Source of the DNA: a virus
Direction: 5' to 3' (one strand)
Length of the DNA: 31,623 nucleotides
Virus record (IMG/VR): IMGVR_UViG_3300042563_004759
Location: 1-31,623 of that record
Shown here: positions 1 through 9,700 of the stretch, in pieces
Numbering within the stretch: position 1 is the first letter of the stretch
Layout of the letters: each line of letters opens with the position of its first letter
Made by a program: the position numbers and the translations under genes
Notes under the pieces: model-generated
Seen by the model: the letters and a program-made list of their open reading frames with translations, nothing else
Told to the model about the DNA's origin: nothing
Database searches by the model: none

Positions 1-54
1 CCTATTGCCAAACCCATGGGGTGGCGTTTAATTTCCGCCCGCCCCGGCACAAAG

Positions 55-125
55 AGCCTTATAGTGTAATGGTAACACCCCGGATTTTGATTCCGTTATT
101 CTAGGTTCGAATCCTAGTAAGGCTA
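55..125 (+). tRNA. tRNA-Gln (anticodon TTG)
   Basis: The sequence folds as a complete tRNA cloverleaf. The 7-bp acceptor stem AGCCTTA (55-61) pairs with TAAGGCT (118-124), and base 125 is the discriminator A. The D stem is GTGT/ACAC (64-67 and 75-78). The anticodon arm spans 80-96 with loop TTTTGAT, giving anticodon TTG at 87-89 and hence glutamine. Its outermost pair (C80/T96) is a mismatch. The T arm is CTAGG...CCTAG (101-117) with the usual GGTTCGAATCC core. No 3' CCA is encoded. It is the only feature on the + strand, and the strongly G-rich phage DNA begins right after its 3' end, so it is the likely attachment gene of the prophage. Confidence 0.95.
101..125 (+). other. candidate attachment core in the 3' half of tRNA-Gln
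   Basis: Phage tyrosine recombinases commonly use the T arm and 3' end of a tRNA gene as attB (established knowledge). Here the base composition switches from ordinary to G-rich immediately after base 125, which is what an insertion boundary would look like. I searched by eye for a second copy of this segment in 31137-31623 and found none. The matching att copy, if it exists, is therefore outside the window. The call rests on position and composition only. Confidence 0.35.
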
Positions 126-181
126 CTTGTGGGGGTTGGGTTTTTGGGTTGGGTTCCGAGTTTGTTCCGATGGGGGGAAGG

Positions 182-796
182 TTATAGGGTGGGGATTTTG
201 GAGGGGAGGCCGAGGCGGGTGCGGAGGTGGATCATGTGGGGGGTGAAGGCGGGGCCGGGGTCGGTCTTGCGGCCGCGGGAGATGTCTTCGTGGCCGATGA
301 GGTCGTCGAGGTTGTAGCGTTCGAAGAGGAGGAGGGTGAGGGCTTCGAGGGCGGCGATTTGGGGCTCGGGGTAGTCTTCCCATTTGCGCTCGGGTCCGCC
401 GTGTTTGTGGTAGGCGACGACGGGGGGGAGCTTGGTCCAGTTGCCGGCGAGTTTCCAGTTGTCGCCAGCGTTGGCAAGTTCGATGCCGATGGAGCAGGCG
501 TTGAGGCCGTGGTAGAGGATGCCGGTTTTGGGGTCTTTCCATTTGCTGGATCCTGCGTGGCCGGCGGTGCGGTTGAAGGGGCGGCATTGGTAGATGGTGC
601 CGTCTCGGTCGATGACGATGTGGGCGCTTGTGCCTTTGGCTTTGGGATCGCGCCACCAGTTGATGCTGGATTGGGCAGAGGCTCCGGCGGTGAAGTGGAT
701 GACGAGGAAGCGGCGGATGGCCATGGTGGCGCCGCCGGGGATGGGGCTGTGGATGACTTCGGGGCCGGTGAGGATGTGGAGTGGGGAGATTGTCAT
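182..796 (-). CDS. endolysin, N-acetylmuramoyl-L-alanine amidase (Amidase_2 type)
   Basis: This 204-aa protein is a zinc amidase that would cleave the bond between muramic acid and the peptide stem of peptidoglycan during lysis. The Amidase_2 pattern is clear. H34 in VIHFTAG, H169 in GHEDIS and D179 in KTDPGPAF fit the zinc ligands, E105 in IGIELAN fits the conserved acidic position, and K177 precedes the last ligand. There is no signal peptide or cell-wall binding domain, so export would need a holin. The start at 796 gives 24 residues before MAIRRF at 724. The later methionine is possible because the fold begins there. It is the last gene of the phage, running toward tRNA-Gln, and lies 11 bases after a membrane micropeptide gene. 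Confidence 0.93.
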   Translation of the reverse strand: MTISPLHILTGPEVIHSPIPGGATMAIRRFLVIHFTAGASAQSSINWWRDPKAKGTSAHIVIDRDGTIYQCRPFNRTAGHAGSSKWKDPKTGILYHGLNACSIGIELANAGDNWKLAGNWTKLPPVVAYHKHGGPERKWEDYPEPQIAALEALTLLLFERYNLDDLIGHEDISRGRKTDPGPAFTPHMIHLRTRLGLPSKIPTL

Positions 797-807
797 TGGG
801 GGAGGGG

Positions 808-879
808 TTAGAGGATGGCGAGGAGGCAGAGGGTGAGGAAGAGGAGGAGGATGGCGGCGGCGATGGGTTTGGGGTTCAT
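808..879 (-). CDS. 23-aa single-span membrane peptide, possible holin-like lysis peptide
   Basis: The frame encodes MNPKPIAAAILLLFLTLCL followed by LAIL and a TAA stop. It is a short polar start followed by about 17 hydrophobic residues, so a single membrane helix is expected. Its ATG overlaps the TGA of the membrane-cupin gene in an ATGA junction, the same coupling used elsewhere in this phage, which argues that it is translated. It sits directly before the endolysin gene, where holins and their regulators usually lie. A 23-aa holin would be exceptionally small, so it could instead be an antiholin-like or regulatory peptide. Its function is inferred from position and hydrophobicity only. Confidence 0.6.
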   Translation of the reverse strand: MNPKPIAAAILLLFLTLCLLAIL

Positions 880-1487
880 GAGGCGCGGCGTTGGTGGTTG
901 TCGTAGATGTGGGTGATGCCTGCGAGTTGCATGGGGCGGGTTTTTCCGTTGGGGAGTGGGGGGCGCATGCGGGCGACGGCGAAGGCGCAGTGAAACTCGG
1001 TGGTGTGGTCGGTGCCGGGTGGGATTTCCCATGTTTCGCCGGCGCGGTAGACGCGGCCGGTGGAGGTGTCGGTCATGGTGCCTTCGATGATGGTGACGGT
1101 TTCGGTGCCGTCGTGGTGGTGCCAGGGGATGCGGATGGGGAGTGGGTGGTTGACGGTGTCGATTTCGTAGAGGGAGCAATCCGGGCGGGCGGCGATGAGG
1201 CGGAGGCGGAGGCCGGTGAGGGGCTCGGAGATGTGGATGGGGTGGAGGGGGACGAAGAGTTCGCGGGAGCCGTCGACCTGGCGGAAGTCGAGGGTGAGGT
1301 AGGTTTCGGGGGGGACGGTTTCAAATTGGCGGAGGAGTGCGGTGCCGGTGTCTTGGAGGATGTGTTCGAGGCCGGTTTGAACGTTTTTGGAGGCGGCGTT
1401 GATCCACTTTTTTACGATGGCGAGAATGGTGGTGATGGCTCCGAGGATGATGGCAAGGTGGGTGAAGAAGGTGGAGATGTCTTGCAT
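876..1487 (-). CDS. membrane-anchored cupin-domain protein of the lysis region
   Basis: This 203-aa protein has a hydrophobic segment at about residues 8-26 (LAIILGAITTILAIV), a linker, and a C-terminal cupin-like domain. The first cupin motif is visible as PWHHHDGTETVTIIEG (121-136). The second is visible as VYRAGETWEIPPGTDH (146-161), with H123-H125, E129 and H161 as candidate metal ligands. I chose the ATG at 1487 because the frame upstream of it is low-complexity shadow. This start overlaps the upstream hydrolase gene by 76 bases. The gene overlaps the next one by ATGA. Position suggests a holin or lysis accessory role, but a cupin in that place is unusual and the domain could bind a metal or a cell-wall sugar. 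The exact function is unknown. Confidence 0.75.
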   Translation of the reverse strand: MQDISTFFTHLAIILGAITTILAIVKKWINAASKNVQTGLEHILQDTGTALLRQFETVPPETYLTLDFRQVDGSRELFVPLHPIHISEPLTGLRLRLIAARPDCSLYEIDTVNHPLPIRIPWHHHDGTETVTIIEGTMTDTSTGRVYRAGETWEIPPGTDHTTEFHCAFAVARMRPPLPNGKTRPMQLAGITHIYDNHQRRAS

Positions 1488-2086
1488 GGCTCGCAAACGG
1501 GGATAGCTGCGGGAGGGTTGGCCCAAGTGGTGAGTTCTTGGCGGATGAGGTCCACCCAGCGGGGGGCGTGGTCGATGAGGGTGTGGCGGAGGGGGATGAT
1601 GAGGGGGTCCGCAACGTGGGTGCTGGTGGGGTCTTCGGCGATGAGGTCGTGTCCGCGGGGGAGGTCGATTTTTTGGCGGACCCATGCGACGCGGCGGATG
1701 CAGCGGGGGACGGTGATTTTCCCGTTGGGGAGCATGGCGCGGAAGGCAAGGGGCTGGAGGCAGTTCCAGCGGGGGAGGAAGGTGGGGCGGTAGACGGGAT
1801 CGCAGGCAAGCCAGAGGTCGGTGGAGATGCCGAGGGTGTAGGCGAATTTGGCGAATGCGACGGCGGCGGCTTGGCCGTGGGAGTAGGAGACGAGGGCGAC
1901 GTTGCGGATGCCTTGGCGGGCGAGTTCGTGGGCGAGTTCTTTTACGTCGGCGGTCCAGTTTTTCGGGTGATAGGTGGTGATTCCTGATGAGGCGAAAAGA
2001 CGGATGATGGAGTAGAACGCATCTTCGGTTCCGGTGCGGGCTGCATTGGACTCGCGGAAGCCTTGGAATGTGAGGATGGCTCTCAT
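1412..2086 (-). CDS. alpha/beta hydrolase-like protein, possible LysB-type lysis esterase
   Basis: This 224-aa protein shows an alpha/beta hydrolase layout. A strand leads into a nucleophile elbow VALVSYSHGQAA, with Ser69 in S-Y-S-H-G (67-71). A later strand ends in DLWLACDPV, where D96 is a candidate acid. H173 in IDHAPRW is a candidate catalytic histidine. No signal peptide is seen. It starts within an ATGA overlap with the upstream gene and its last ~25 residues, rich in Ser and Pro, overlap the cupin gene. Its place among adhesin and endolysin genes suggests it attacks an envelope ester bond during lysis, as mycobacteriophage LysB does on a different substrate. The fold is fairly well supported; substrate and role are inference. 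Confidence 0.65.
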   Translation of the reverse strand: MRAILTFQGFRESNAARTGTEDAFYSIIRLFASSGITTYHPKNWTADVKELAHELARQGIRNVALVSYSHGQAAAVAFAKFAYTLGISTDLWLACDPVYRPTFLPRWNCLQPLAFRAMLPNGKITVPRCIRRVAWVRQKIDLPRGHDLIAEDPTSTHVADPLIIPLRHTLIDHAPRWVDLIRQELTTWANPPAAIPVCEPCKTSPPSSPTLPSSSEPSPPFSPS

Positions 2087-2361
2087 GTCTGAGGTAGCGA
2101 GGGGACTTCTACCAAGGTTTGGTTGGCGATGAGTGCGGCGAGGGCTGGGGCGATTTGGGGGAGTTTGGAATGTTCGTCGGCGAGGGTGATGTAGGCGTTG
2201 CCATCGGCGTCCTTGGTGGCGCTTTCAACGGGAGGCATGCAGGTCTCGGTGGTGGCAACTGTTGGGTTCTCGGGGTCGCTGAAATATGGGTAGCCGAAAG
2301 CGGCGTCGATCTGTGCGCGGATGGCCTCGTATGCTTGAGGAGATGTGCGGAAGATTCTCAT
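2083..2361 (-). CDS. small phage protein of unknown function after the adhesin
   Basis: This 92-aa soluble protein begins MRIFRTSPQAYEAIRAQIDA and ends with a helix-rich segment around ALAALIANQTLVEVPSL. No motif is recognised. It is joined by ATGA overlaps to the adhesin gene upstream and the hydrolase gene downstream, so it belongs to the same translationally coupled run. Small proteins of this size near tail adhesins are often chaperones or trimming factors for the fibre, but nothing in the sequence demonstrates that. Base composition is intermediate between the skewed phage core and the balanced adhesin gene. Confidence 0.75.
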   Translation of the reverse strand: MRIFRTSPQAYEAIRAQIDAAFGYPYFSDPENPTVATTETCMPPVESATKDADGNAYITLADEHSKLPQIAPALAALIANQTLVEVPSLPQT

Positions 2362-3386
2362 GGCGTCCCGTATTGAGTTTTAAGGTAATTTCGCACCTGC
2401 GCTTCCTCGTCAGCCGTTAGACTCCGTGAGTAGGCGACGATGGCAGCGATGGCGACGTGCGCGTGCGTGCTCGCAAGAGTTGCTCCGCCAATCCTAAATT
2501 CTGTCGAATCAACTGCTGTGATTGGCGTGGAATCAATGCCCGGAGTCGCGGCGTTAATCCTTACACTCCTTTGAGCGTTTGAAGACCCAACGGTAATAAC
2601 ATCCCAGTTGTTGAGCGTCTGGATATTGTTCGTGGCCGGAGAGTCGGCAGTTGTCCTTAGCATGCCTGAGATATTTCGCTGGATCAGCAACATACGGATG
2701 CCGCTTGCCCTAGAGTCGATGATGACGTCATTTAGCGTGTAGGATAACTGCTTAAGAACGACAAACATCGTGTAAGGCAGGCTGAAAAGGTTGCCCGCTT
2801 TGACGAGGAAATCATCAGCTCCGTCCCACTCGATACATCGGCCTGAGCTTGGACCTGCGCTGGTCGAGAGAAGCGGGCGACTGCCAGCCGTGGTTTGCGC
2901 GAGGATATGTGCGTTTGCGGATTTATCCACCCAGCGTGCCACGGCTTCGCCGTTCGCGGCAGGAACGAATCCGCTTCCGGTGTCGCGTAGGACGGTGCTG
3001 GGGTCCATCGCGTCCAGCCAGACTTGGAGGTTTGCGATGTCGTCAAGGGTGAGAATGTCGAGGCTGTTGGACTCGGCCATGGTGCTTCCGCCTGCGTTGG
3101 TGGCGGTGACTTCGCAGGTGATGAGCGTGCCAGCGTCGGCGAGGACGGTGTTGTAGGTGGAGGATGTCGCGCCTGAGATGTTTGCACCACCCCGTTGCCA
3201 TTGATAGGCATAGGATGCGGGTGAATTGTCCCAAGTGCCTGTGGTGGCTGAGAGTGTTTTCCCGATTTCGGCGGTGCCGGAGATGACGGGTGCGATGGTG
3301 TTGACTGGCGCGGTTGCGTAGACGCGGCCGGTGAGGGGGGTGACCAGCGGGCGGACGAGGGAGCGGACGAGGGGGGAGGTGGTCAT
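2358..3386 (-). CDS. tail adhesin: Ig-like domain plus concanavalin/LamG-type lectin domain
   Basis: This 342-aa protein probably forms the receptor-binding part of the short tail. Residues 1-20 are an amphipathic anchor with repeated L-V-R-P-L-V pattern. Residues ~27-110 form an Ig-like repeat recognisable by GKTLSATTGTWDNSP, YAYQWQR and TLITCEVTATNAGG. Residues ~118-342 form a jelly-roll lectin-like domain, recognisable by LQVWLDAMDPS, ARWVDKSAN, CIEWDGADDFL and a C-terminal helix SLTADEEAQVRNYL. It overlaps both neighbours by ATGA. From about 2360 to 3050 G and C are balanced (15 G and 17 C in 2461-2520), unlike the C-rich coding strand elsewhere, so the lectin part looks recently acquired. 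Specificity cannot be read from the sequence. Confidence 0.8.
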   Translation of the reverse strand: MTTSPLVRSLVRPLVTPLTGRVYATAPVNTIAPVISGTAEIGKTLSATTGTWDNSPASYAYQWQRGGANISGATSSTYNTVLADAGTLITCEVTATNAGGSTMAESNSLDILTLDDIANLQVWLDAMDPSTVLRDTGSGFVPAANGEAVARWVDKSANAHILAQTTAGSRPLLSTSAGPSSGRCIEWDGADDFLVKAGNLFSLPYTMFVVLKQLSYTLNDVIIDSRASGIRMLLIQRNISGMLRTTADSPATNNIQTLNNWDVITVGSSNAQRSVRINAATPGIDSTPITAVDSTEFRIGGATLASTHAHVAIAAIVAYSRSLTADEEAQVRNYLKTQYGTP

Positions 3387-3664
3387 TTCCCGGTGATTTC
3401 GCGGAGGTGGATGATGATGGGTTCCGCTGGTGTGTCGTCGTCGAGGGTGAAGCGGACGTTTCCGGTGGTGGTGGCGATTTCGTTGCCGCCGGGTTCGGTG
3501 TGGGCGGCGAGGAGAAGTTGGAAGGAGTCGTCGTCGGCCTGCCAGACGTTTACGGTGGCACCGGCGAAGGATCCAATGCAGTGGACGGAATAGGCGTAGC
3601 GGCGGCCGGGGAGGACGGGGATGGTTAGGACGTCTCCGAGGGTGGTGAGCGATGGCGCGGGCAT
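3383..3664 (-). CDS. small beta-rich tail-associated protein
   Basis: This 93-aa protein has alternating hydrophobic strands (VLTIPVLPGRRYAYSVHC, VRFTLDDDTP, EPIIIHLREI) and no membrane segment or signal peptide. It lies between the giant polyvalent gene (37 bases upstream) and the adhesin gene, which it overlaps by ATGA. Position suggests a connector or fibre-attachment protein, but no family is recognised. The leader before its ATG is C-rich with no Shine-Dalgarno motif. Confidence 0.75.
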   Translation of the reverse strand: MPAPSLTTLGDVLTIPVLPGRRYAYSVHCIGSFAGATVNVWQADDDSFQLLLAAHTEPGGNEIATTTGNVRFTLDDDTPAEPIIIHLREITGK

Positions 3665-3701
3665 GGGGGGAAGGATGCCAGCGGAAAGGCGGGGGGGCTA
3701 T

Positions 3702-6700
3702 TCAATCAGGGAAGAGGATGGCGTAGCGATCGGCGAGGGCTTCGCGGCGGGCGGGGTCTTGGATGGCGGCGAGGATGCGGGCGATGGCGGCTTGGCGCTG
3801 GGCGGCGGGGAGGGAGTCGAGGATGCGCTCGTCGGGCGCGAGGGTGCGGGTGCGGAGACGGCGGCGGAGGGTGGCGGCTTGGGTGCCGTCCATGGCTGCG
3901 AGGCGGGCTTCGCGGGCTTCTGGGGAGAGGGTGATGAGCTGGGCTTCGAGGTCGTCGAGGGTGGTGGTGCGGGATTCGCGGGTGGTGGTGGTGTTTTGTT
4001 TTTCCTCCTCGAGGATGCGGTCGATTTTGGATTGGTCTGACTCGTAGACGAGTTCGAAGATGTTTGAGGTGATGCCGCCGAGGTCGCGGGCGGCGCGGAG
4101 GAGGGCGGGGACGATGGCGGCGCGGGAATCGAAGGCGCCGATGAGGGCGGCGGCGGCGGCGGAGTCTTTTTGGGCGGCGGAGATGAGGTCGGTGAAGTCG
4201 AGGGGTTTGTCTTCGTTGGCGATGGCGGCGAGGTCTTCGTAGAGTTTGGAGTTCACGCCGCTTTGGGTGAAGATGGAAGCGGCGGCCTTGTCGAGCGGGT
4301 TGGCGGAGTTGGCGAAGGCTTTGGTTCCGAGTTGGGAGCGGATGATGTATTCGATGCCGGAGCCGATGATGGGGACGCCGGCGATGGGACCGGCGACGGC
4401 GGCGGCGAGGTAGTCTTGCCAGGACCAGCGCTCGGGATCGTCGTCGTCGCGGGAAATGGCGTGCCAGGTGTCGGTCATGAGTTCGGACATGATGCCGTAG
4501 ATGGCCCATGACCAGAGGGCGCGGTTGGCGGCTTCTTTTTTGGACATGCGGCCGGTGAAGGCGCGGCGGAGGGCATCGAGGGTGATGGCGAATTTCTGGC
4601 GGGGATCTGAGCGGAAGAGGAAGAGGAGTTTGCCGAAGCCAACGGCGGAGAGTTCGGCAAGGGATTTGTCTTGGGTGGTGGCGGGTTGGGCGGTGCGGGT
4701 GACGACGCGGTCCATGACGGCGAGGGCGGCTTCGTGGGCCTGTGAGTCGCCAAGGCCGGCTTTGATGGCTTCGTCGTAATGCCAGCGGTAGGCGATGGAT
4801 CCGGCGGCGGTGGTGAAGGCGGCGTCTGCGTAGGCGATGGGGAGGCGGCCGAGGATGAGGAGTTCCATGATCTCCGAGGGCGATGCTTGGGCGGCTTCGA
4901 GGATGCGTCGATCTTCTGGTGAGACGCCGGAGAGGATGCGCTGTTGGATGGATTCGGTTTGCCAGATGGTGCGGAGGTCTCCGGGGTTTTGGAATACGCC
5001 GATGATGCCGCGGATGGCGGCGGCGGTGGGGAGTTCCATGAAGACTCCAAAGGCGGCGGAGGCTTGTTTGAAAAGGGTTCCGACGTTGTAGGCGAGGCCA
5101 ACGGCGGAGGTGGTGTTGAGGGTGGATTGGACCATGGCTTGCATGGCGGCGACGTTGGCGGATTTGAAGCGGCCATCGAGTTCGAGGCCATCGAGCCAGC
5201 GGGACCAATCTCCGGCGACGCGGGTGCCGTAGATGCCTTCGATTTTGCGGCGGAGATCGGGGTTGCGGAAGAGGATGCGGGCGTCGCGCATGGTTTCCCC
5301 GTAGGCGACGAAGTATTCGGTGGCTTCGAGGTGGGACCAGTAGAGGCCGAGGGCGTTGGCTTGTTTGGGCCGGGCCATGTGGTGCGTCCGGGACTTGGTG
5401 AAGCCGGTGGACATGGCGTTGATGGAGGAGGTGGTGGGGTTGCCGTGGGCGTCCAGCTCGGAAGGGGCTCCGGCGACGTTCTCGAAACTGCCGGGGGCGT
5501 AGTTGCGGATGCGGGGCATGTCGAGGTTGTAGAGGCGGCGGAAGACGGGGTTGAGCCGGTCATACTCGGCATTGTATTCGCGGCGGAGGTGGGCGTAGAC
5601 GTCGAGGGCTTTGGGGGAGAGCTTGGCGCGGATCTGGTCGATGACTTCGGCGGTGAAGCCGTGTTTGTCGAGGGTGGGGCGGTATTGCTCTTGGTCCCAA
5701 AGTTGGAGCCAGTAGACGGCTTCCATGTCTGAGGCGTGGAGCCAGACTTGGGGGGCGCGGGAGCGGACTTTTTGGAAGCGGATGACTTTTTTGGTGAAGG
5801 CTTTGTCTTCGGCCTGGGCTTTGCGGCGTTGGGCTCGGAAGTCGGTGAGGGATTGGCGGAGGGATTCCATGGCGATGGGGTCGGTTTCCCATCCGGGTTT
5901 GAGGGTGCCGTCGAGGATGGCGGCGGCTTGTTCCTCGGACATTTTGATTTCCTCGGTGCCGTTGGATTCGCGGATGCCGATGTTCCAATCGTCGCGGCGT
6001 TTGGAGAGGCCGGCGAGGATGCGGTTCATGCGGCGGCGTTTGCTGCGGCCGGTGAGGTTCCATGCGGCGAACATGGCGGCGTCGAAGCGGTCGCGGGCGT
6101 CGATCTTGGCGCGGGTGAAGGCGCGGTCTGCTTTGCGGATTGCGTCTTGGAAGTCGCGGGCGGCGAGGCTGTTTGGGAGGATCCACTCAATGACCTGGTG
6201 GAATGAGGAGAGGCCGAGGCGGAAGGATTCGAGGTTGTCGAGGATGCCTTGGTTTTCGGTGCGTTTTGCCCATTGGGGCTGGGTGACGTCTGGGAGGCTA
6301 TCGAGAATTTCCCTGCGGGCCTGCATGAGCTCCTGGCGGTTTGCCTGGTCGATCATGGTGCGCTGGCTGCGGCCGGTGGAGTAGAGGGTGAGGAGTTCGC
6401 GGTAGGCGTTGGCAAGCTGGGGGGCGGACATGCTGCCGATGTTGCCGAATGTTTCGAGGAAGTGTTGGGTGAGGTAGGCATCGACGACGGCGGCTTCGAG
6501 GTCTGGGAGGCGGTCGGGATCGGTCTCGGCATCGCGCTGGGCTTCGAGTTCGGTGATGGTGGCTTGGTGGGTGATGGTGGCGACGGAGTGCTCTTGGGGT
6601 GTGAGCCCCATGGCGGCGATGGCGCGGTTGACTACGCGCTGGATTTCCGGGGTGAGGCGGCCTCGGATTTGTTTGTTGGGCTGGAGGTTGGGCTTGGCGA

Positions 6701-9700
6701 GGTCGCTGAGTTTTTCGAGGGCCTCGGTGTATTGGGTGATGAGGAGGGCTTCGAGGGCTTCGTCGGCGCGGTCGATGAGGCGGAGGAGGGCATTGACGCG
6801 GCCGCGCTCGGTGGTCTGGGAGACGAGGTCGTTGTAGTCGATGCCGACACGGCCGCGGGCTTCGGGCGGGAGGGTGTCGATGATGGTGCGGGCTTCGGCG
6901 ATGGCGTCGGCAATGCGGCGGCGTTCATCGATGACGGGATCGGCGGTGGCGGTGCGTCCGAATGGGCCGAGGCCTGCGTTGGTGTCTTCGATGCGTTGGA
7001 CGATGGCGGCGAGGCGGTTGCGGAGGCGCTCGAAGAAGTCGGCGCGTTCCTCGGGGCCGGCGTTCATGCGCCGGGCGATGGCGGTTTCGATGCGTTGGAG
7101 GGAGTTGAGGGAGAGGGAGAAGGAGGTGGAGTTGCTGACAAGCTCTGCGTCGCTGGCGGTGGTGAGTCCGCTGGGATTGAATCCGTTGGTGTTCTGGTAG
7201 AATTCCTGTGCGGCTTGTTTGATGGCATCAACATTGGCCAGGGCGGAAATGTCGAGTTCCTGATAGCTGGAGATGGAGGAGGCGACGAGGTGCGGGATGA
7301 TCTCCCGAGGGATTTGCTCGGGGTTGTAGTTGCGGCTTTCGAGCCACGTTTCAATGCCGGCTTTCTCGGTGGGAGAGAGGAGAGACAAGAGGCGCGTCTC
7401 GAGTGCCTCATAGGCGGAGGCGGAATCGCGTTGTGCGGAGTGGATCAGCTCATGGGAGAGCAGGGAATCCAGCGGAGATCCGACGGTGGCGTTGAGGAAT
7501 AGGACGCCGGGGAGAGTGGGGGAAACGAAGGCGGCGGTGGTTGCCGTTACGTTGGAGCCGGCAGGCTCGCGCTCTTGTCGGTAGAAGGCGATTTTGATTC
7601 CAGAATCTCTTTCAACGTCGGCAAGCCGGGCGGATAGATCGGATGGTGGCTCAAGAATGGTGAGTCCATGCCGGGCTGCGACTTCGGTGATTCGTTGGCC
7701 GGGGCTTTGGGCGACTTCATAAGAGTATTCTTTGGGGGAGTTGCTGAGGTTGTCAAATGCGATGGAGAAGGATTCCCCGGGCTGGGTGAGGTTGACGGGT
7801 TTGCCGTTTTCTTCGGTGATGGTGATGTCTGCGTCGTCGAAGATGACGTAGTTGTAGGAGCCTTGGCCTTGGTTGCGGGAATTGCCGTCGAGGAAGCGGA
7901 TGCCGCGGATGCCGACGGATGCGAGGAGGCGGGAAGCGAGTTCTGGAGTTCCTGCGCCATAGGCTTCTCCGGCTCCGGAGGAGAGTTCTTTGTAGGCAAA
8001 GGAAACTTTGCGGGAGGTGCCGTTGCCTTGGAATAGTGGGGCGATTTTGGCGGCTTGCTCGTCTGTCATTTCTCCGTCGTAGTCGAGAAGTTGGTCGTCG
8101 GTGACGTTGAGTTCAACCTGATATACGTTCCCTTCAACCATCTCCACTTCGGGGCTGTAAAGACTTGCTGATGATTCTATGTATCTTGGCTCAATATATC
8201 TCACTCCATCGCCTTCAAGTAATACAGGGAGTCCGCGTGCCCACCGATTCCTAGCTTCTTTCAACGATATTGGTTTGCTGAAAATTCTCTTCTGATTTTC
8301 AAGACTTGCCAGTTTCCTACGATACCCCTCCGCCACGCTCTCTGTCTCGGTGAAATACAGTCCCCACCCGTATGCCTGCGCTCCTTCTCCGGATCCGATC
8401 TTGTCGAGGCTGAATTTGTCGACCTTGTGCGGGGTGCCGTGGAAAGCGGAGATGGCGAAGGATTCGTCGAGGGTGAAGGTGGCGGGGCCGGTGGCGGAGA
8501 GACCGCCGGGGACGCCGGGGAAGGTGGGAGCGATCGAGAAGGATTCGTCTGTGAGTGAGCTGGTGCCGTATTGGGGTTTGCCGTAGGCGAGGGAGTCGAT
8601 GGCGGCGTCGAGCATGTCGGCGGGGGTTTCGAAGGCGAAGCCGCGTTCGTTGAGGGAGCGGCGGACGTCGTCGAGGTCGACCATTTGGCCGATGGGGAGG
8701 AAGAAGGCGTTTGCTTCGTTGGTGCGGTCGACGGTGCGGCCGGTTTTGGAGCGGCGGCGGGTGGGTTTGAGGAGGGATTGCCAGAGGGTGCGGACTTCGC
8801 CGAGAAGAGGGTGGTTTTCTTTGCGGAGGGTTTCCGGGTGGGGGAGGCGTCCGGAGATGGAGTCGGCGATTTCCGGGAAGCCTTCCATGGCCTCAGCGGC
8901 GAGTTGGGCGCGGGCTTGGATCTCGAAGCGCTGGGCGCGGGCTTCCTGGTTGAGGCCGAGGGAGTCTTGGATGAGGGATTCGAGTTCGGGGGTGAGGTTG
9001 CCGTTGTCGAGGGCGGCTTTCCAGTCGGCGGTGCGGCGGAGGTCGGCGGCGAGTTTGTTGGCTTCGCCAATGGTGGAGGCCATGGTGGCGGTCTGGAGTT
9101 CTATCCATTGGGCGATTTCCGGCGGGAGGAGACCGGTGCGGACTTGCGACATGGCCGCGGCGCGGGCGAGTGGGGCGAAGGCTTCGAAGAGCGGGAGGGA
9201 ATTCTCTTTGGTGTAGGTGTAGCCGGCAGGGAGGAGCGGTTTGCCGGTGGCGGCTTGGAACGTCTGGATGTCCCGGACGATGGCCTCGGGCCGGATGATG
9301 CCATCCGCGATGCCACGGGCAAGGAAGTCTTCGGAAAACTCCTCCATGACGTCCTGGATGGTGCGGCCACGGAAGAGCTGGACGACGTAGCGGGTGAGAC
9401 CGGTGCGCGTCTTCTCGGTAAAGCGGCGGCCGGTGATGATGAAGTCGTCGAGCTTCGAGGCGGCGGCGGGTCCGTGCTGGAGAATGAACGCTTGGATCCG
9501 GGCGTCGAGGCGGGCGCGTGAGGCGGCGATGTCGTCGAGAGTCTGGCGGAGGTCGCGCTGGCGGACCGGGTTGGTTTCCTTGTCGAGGGCGGCGAGGGTG
9601 GTTTTCTCGCGGGTGTTGAGCTCGGCGCGGACGTCTGCGAGGCGGAGGGGTTTGGTGGAGATTTCGACGTCGGAATCTGCGGAGGCGGTGCCTTCGGATT

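Noticed and set aside
227-811. Long + strand frames opposite the phage genes, such as this 194-aa Gly/Val/Asp-rich one
   Set aside because: These are mirror frames of C-rich - strand genes. Their products are low-complexity G/V/E/D strings without motifs, and the - strand frame here is a clear amidase.
2358-3386. A diversity-generating retroelement acting on the adhesin, as in phage BPP-1
   Set aside because: No reverse transcriptase gene, template repeat or C-type lectin fold is visible in the window. The adhesin has Ig-like and jelly-roll-like domains.
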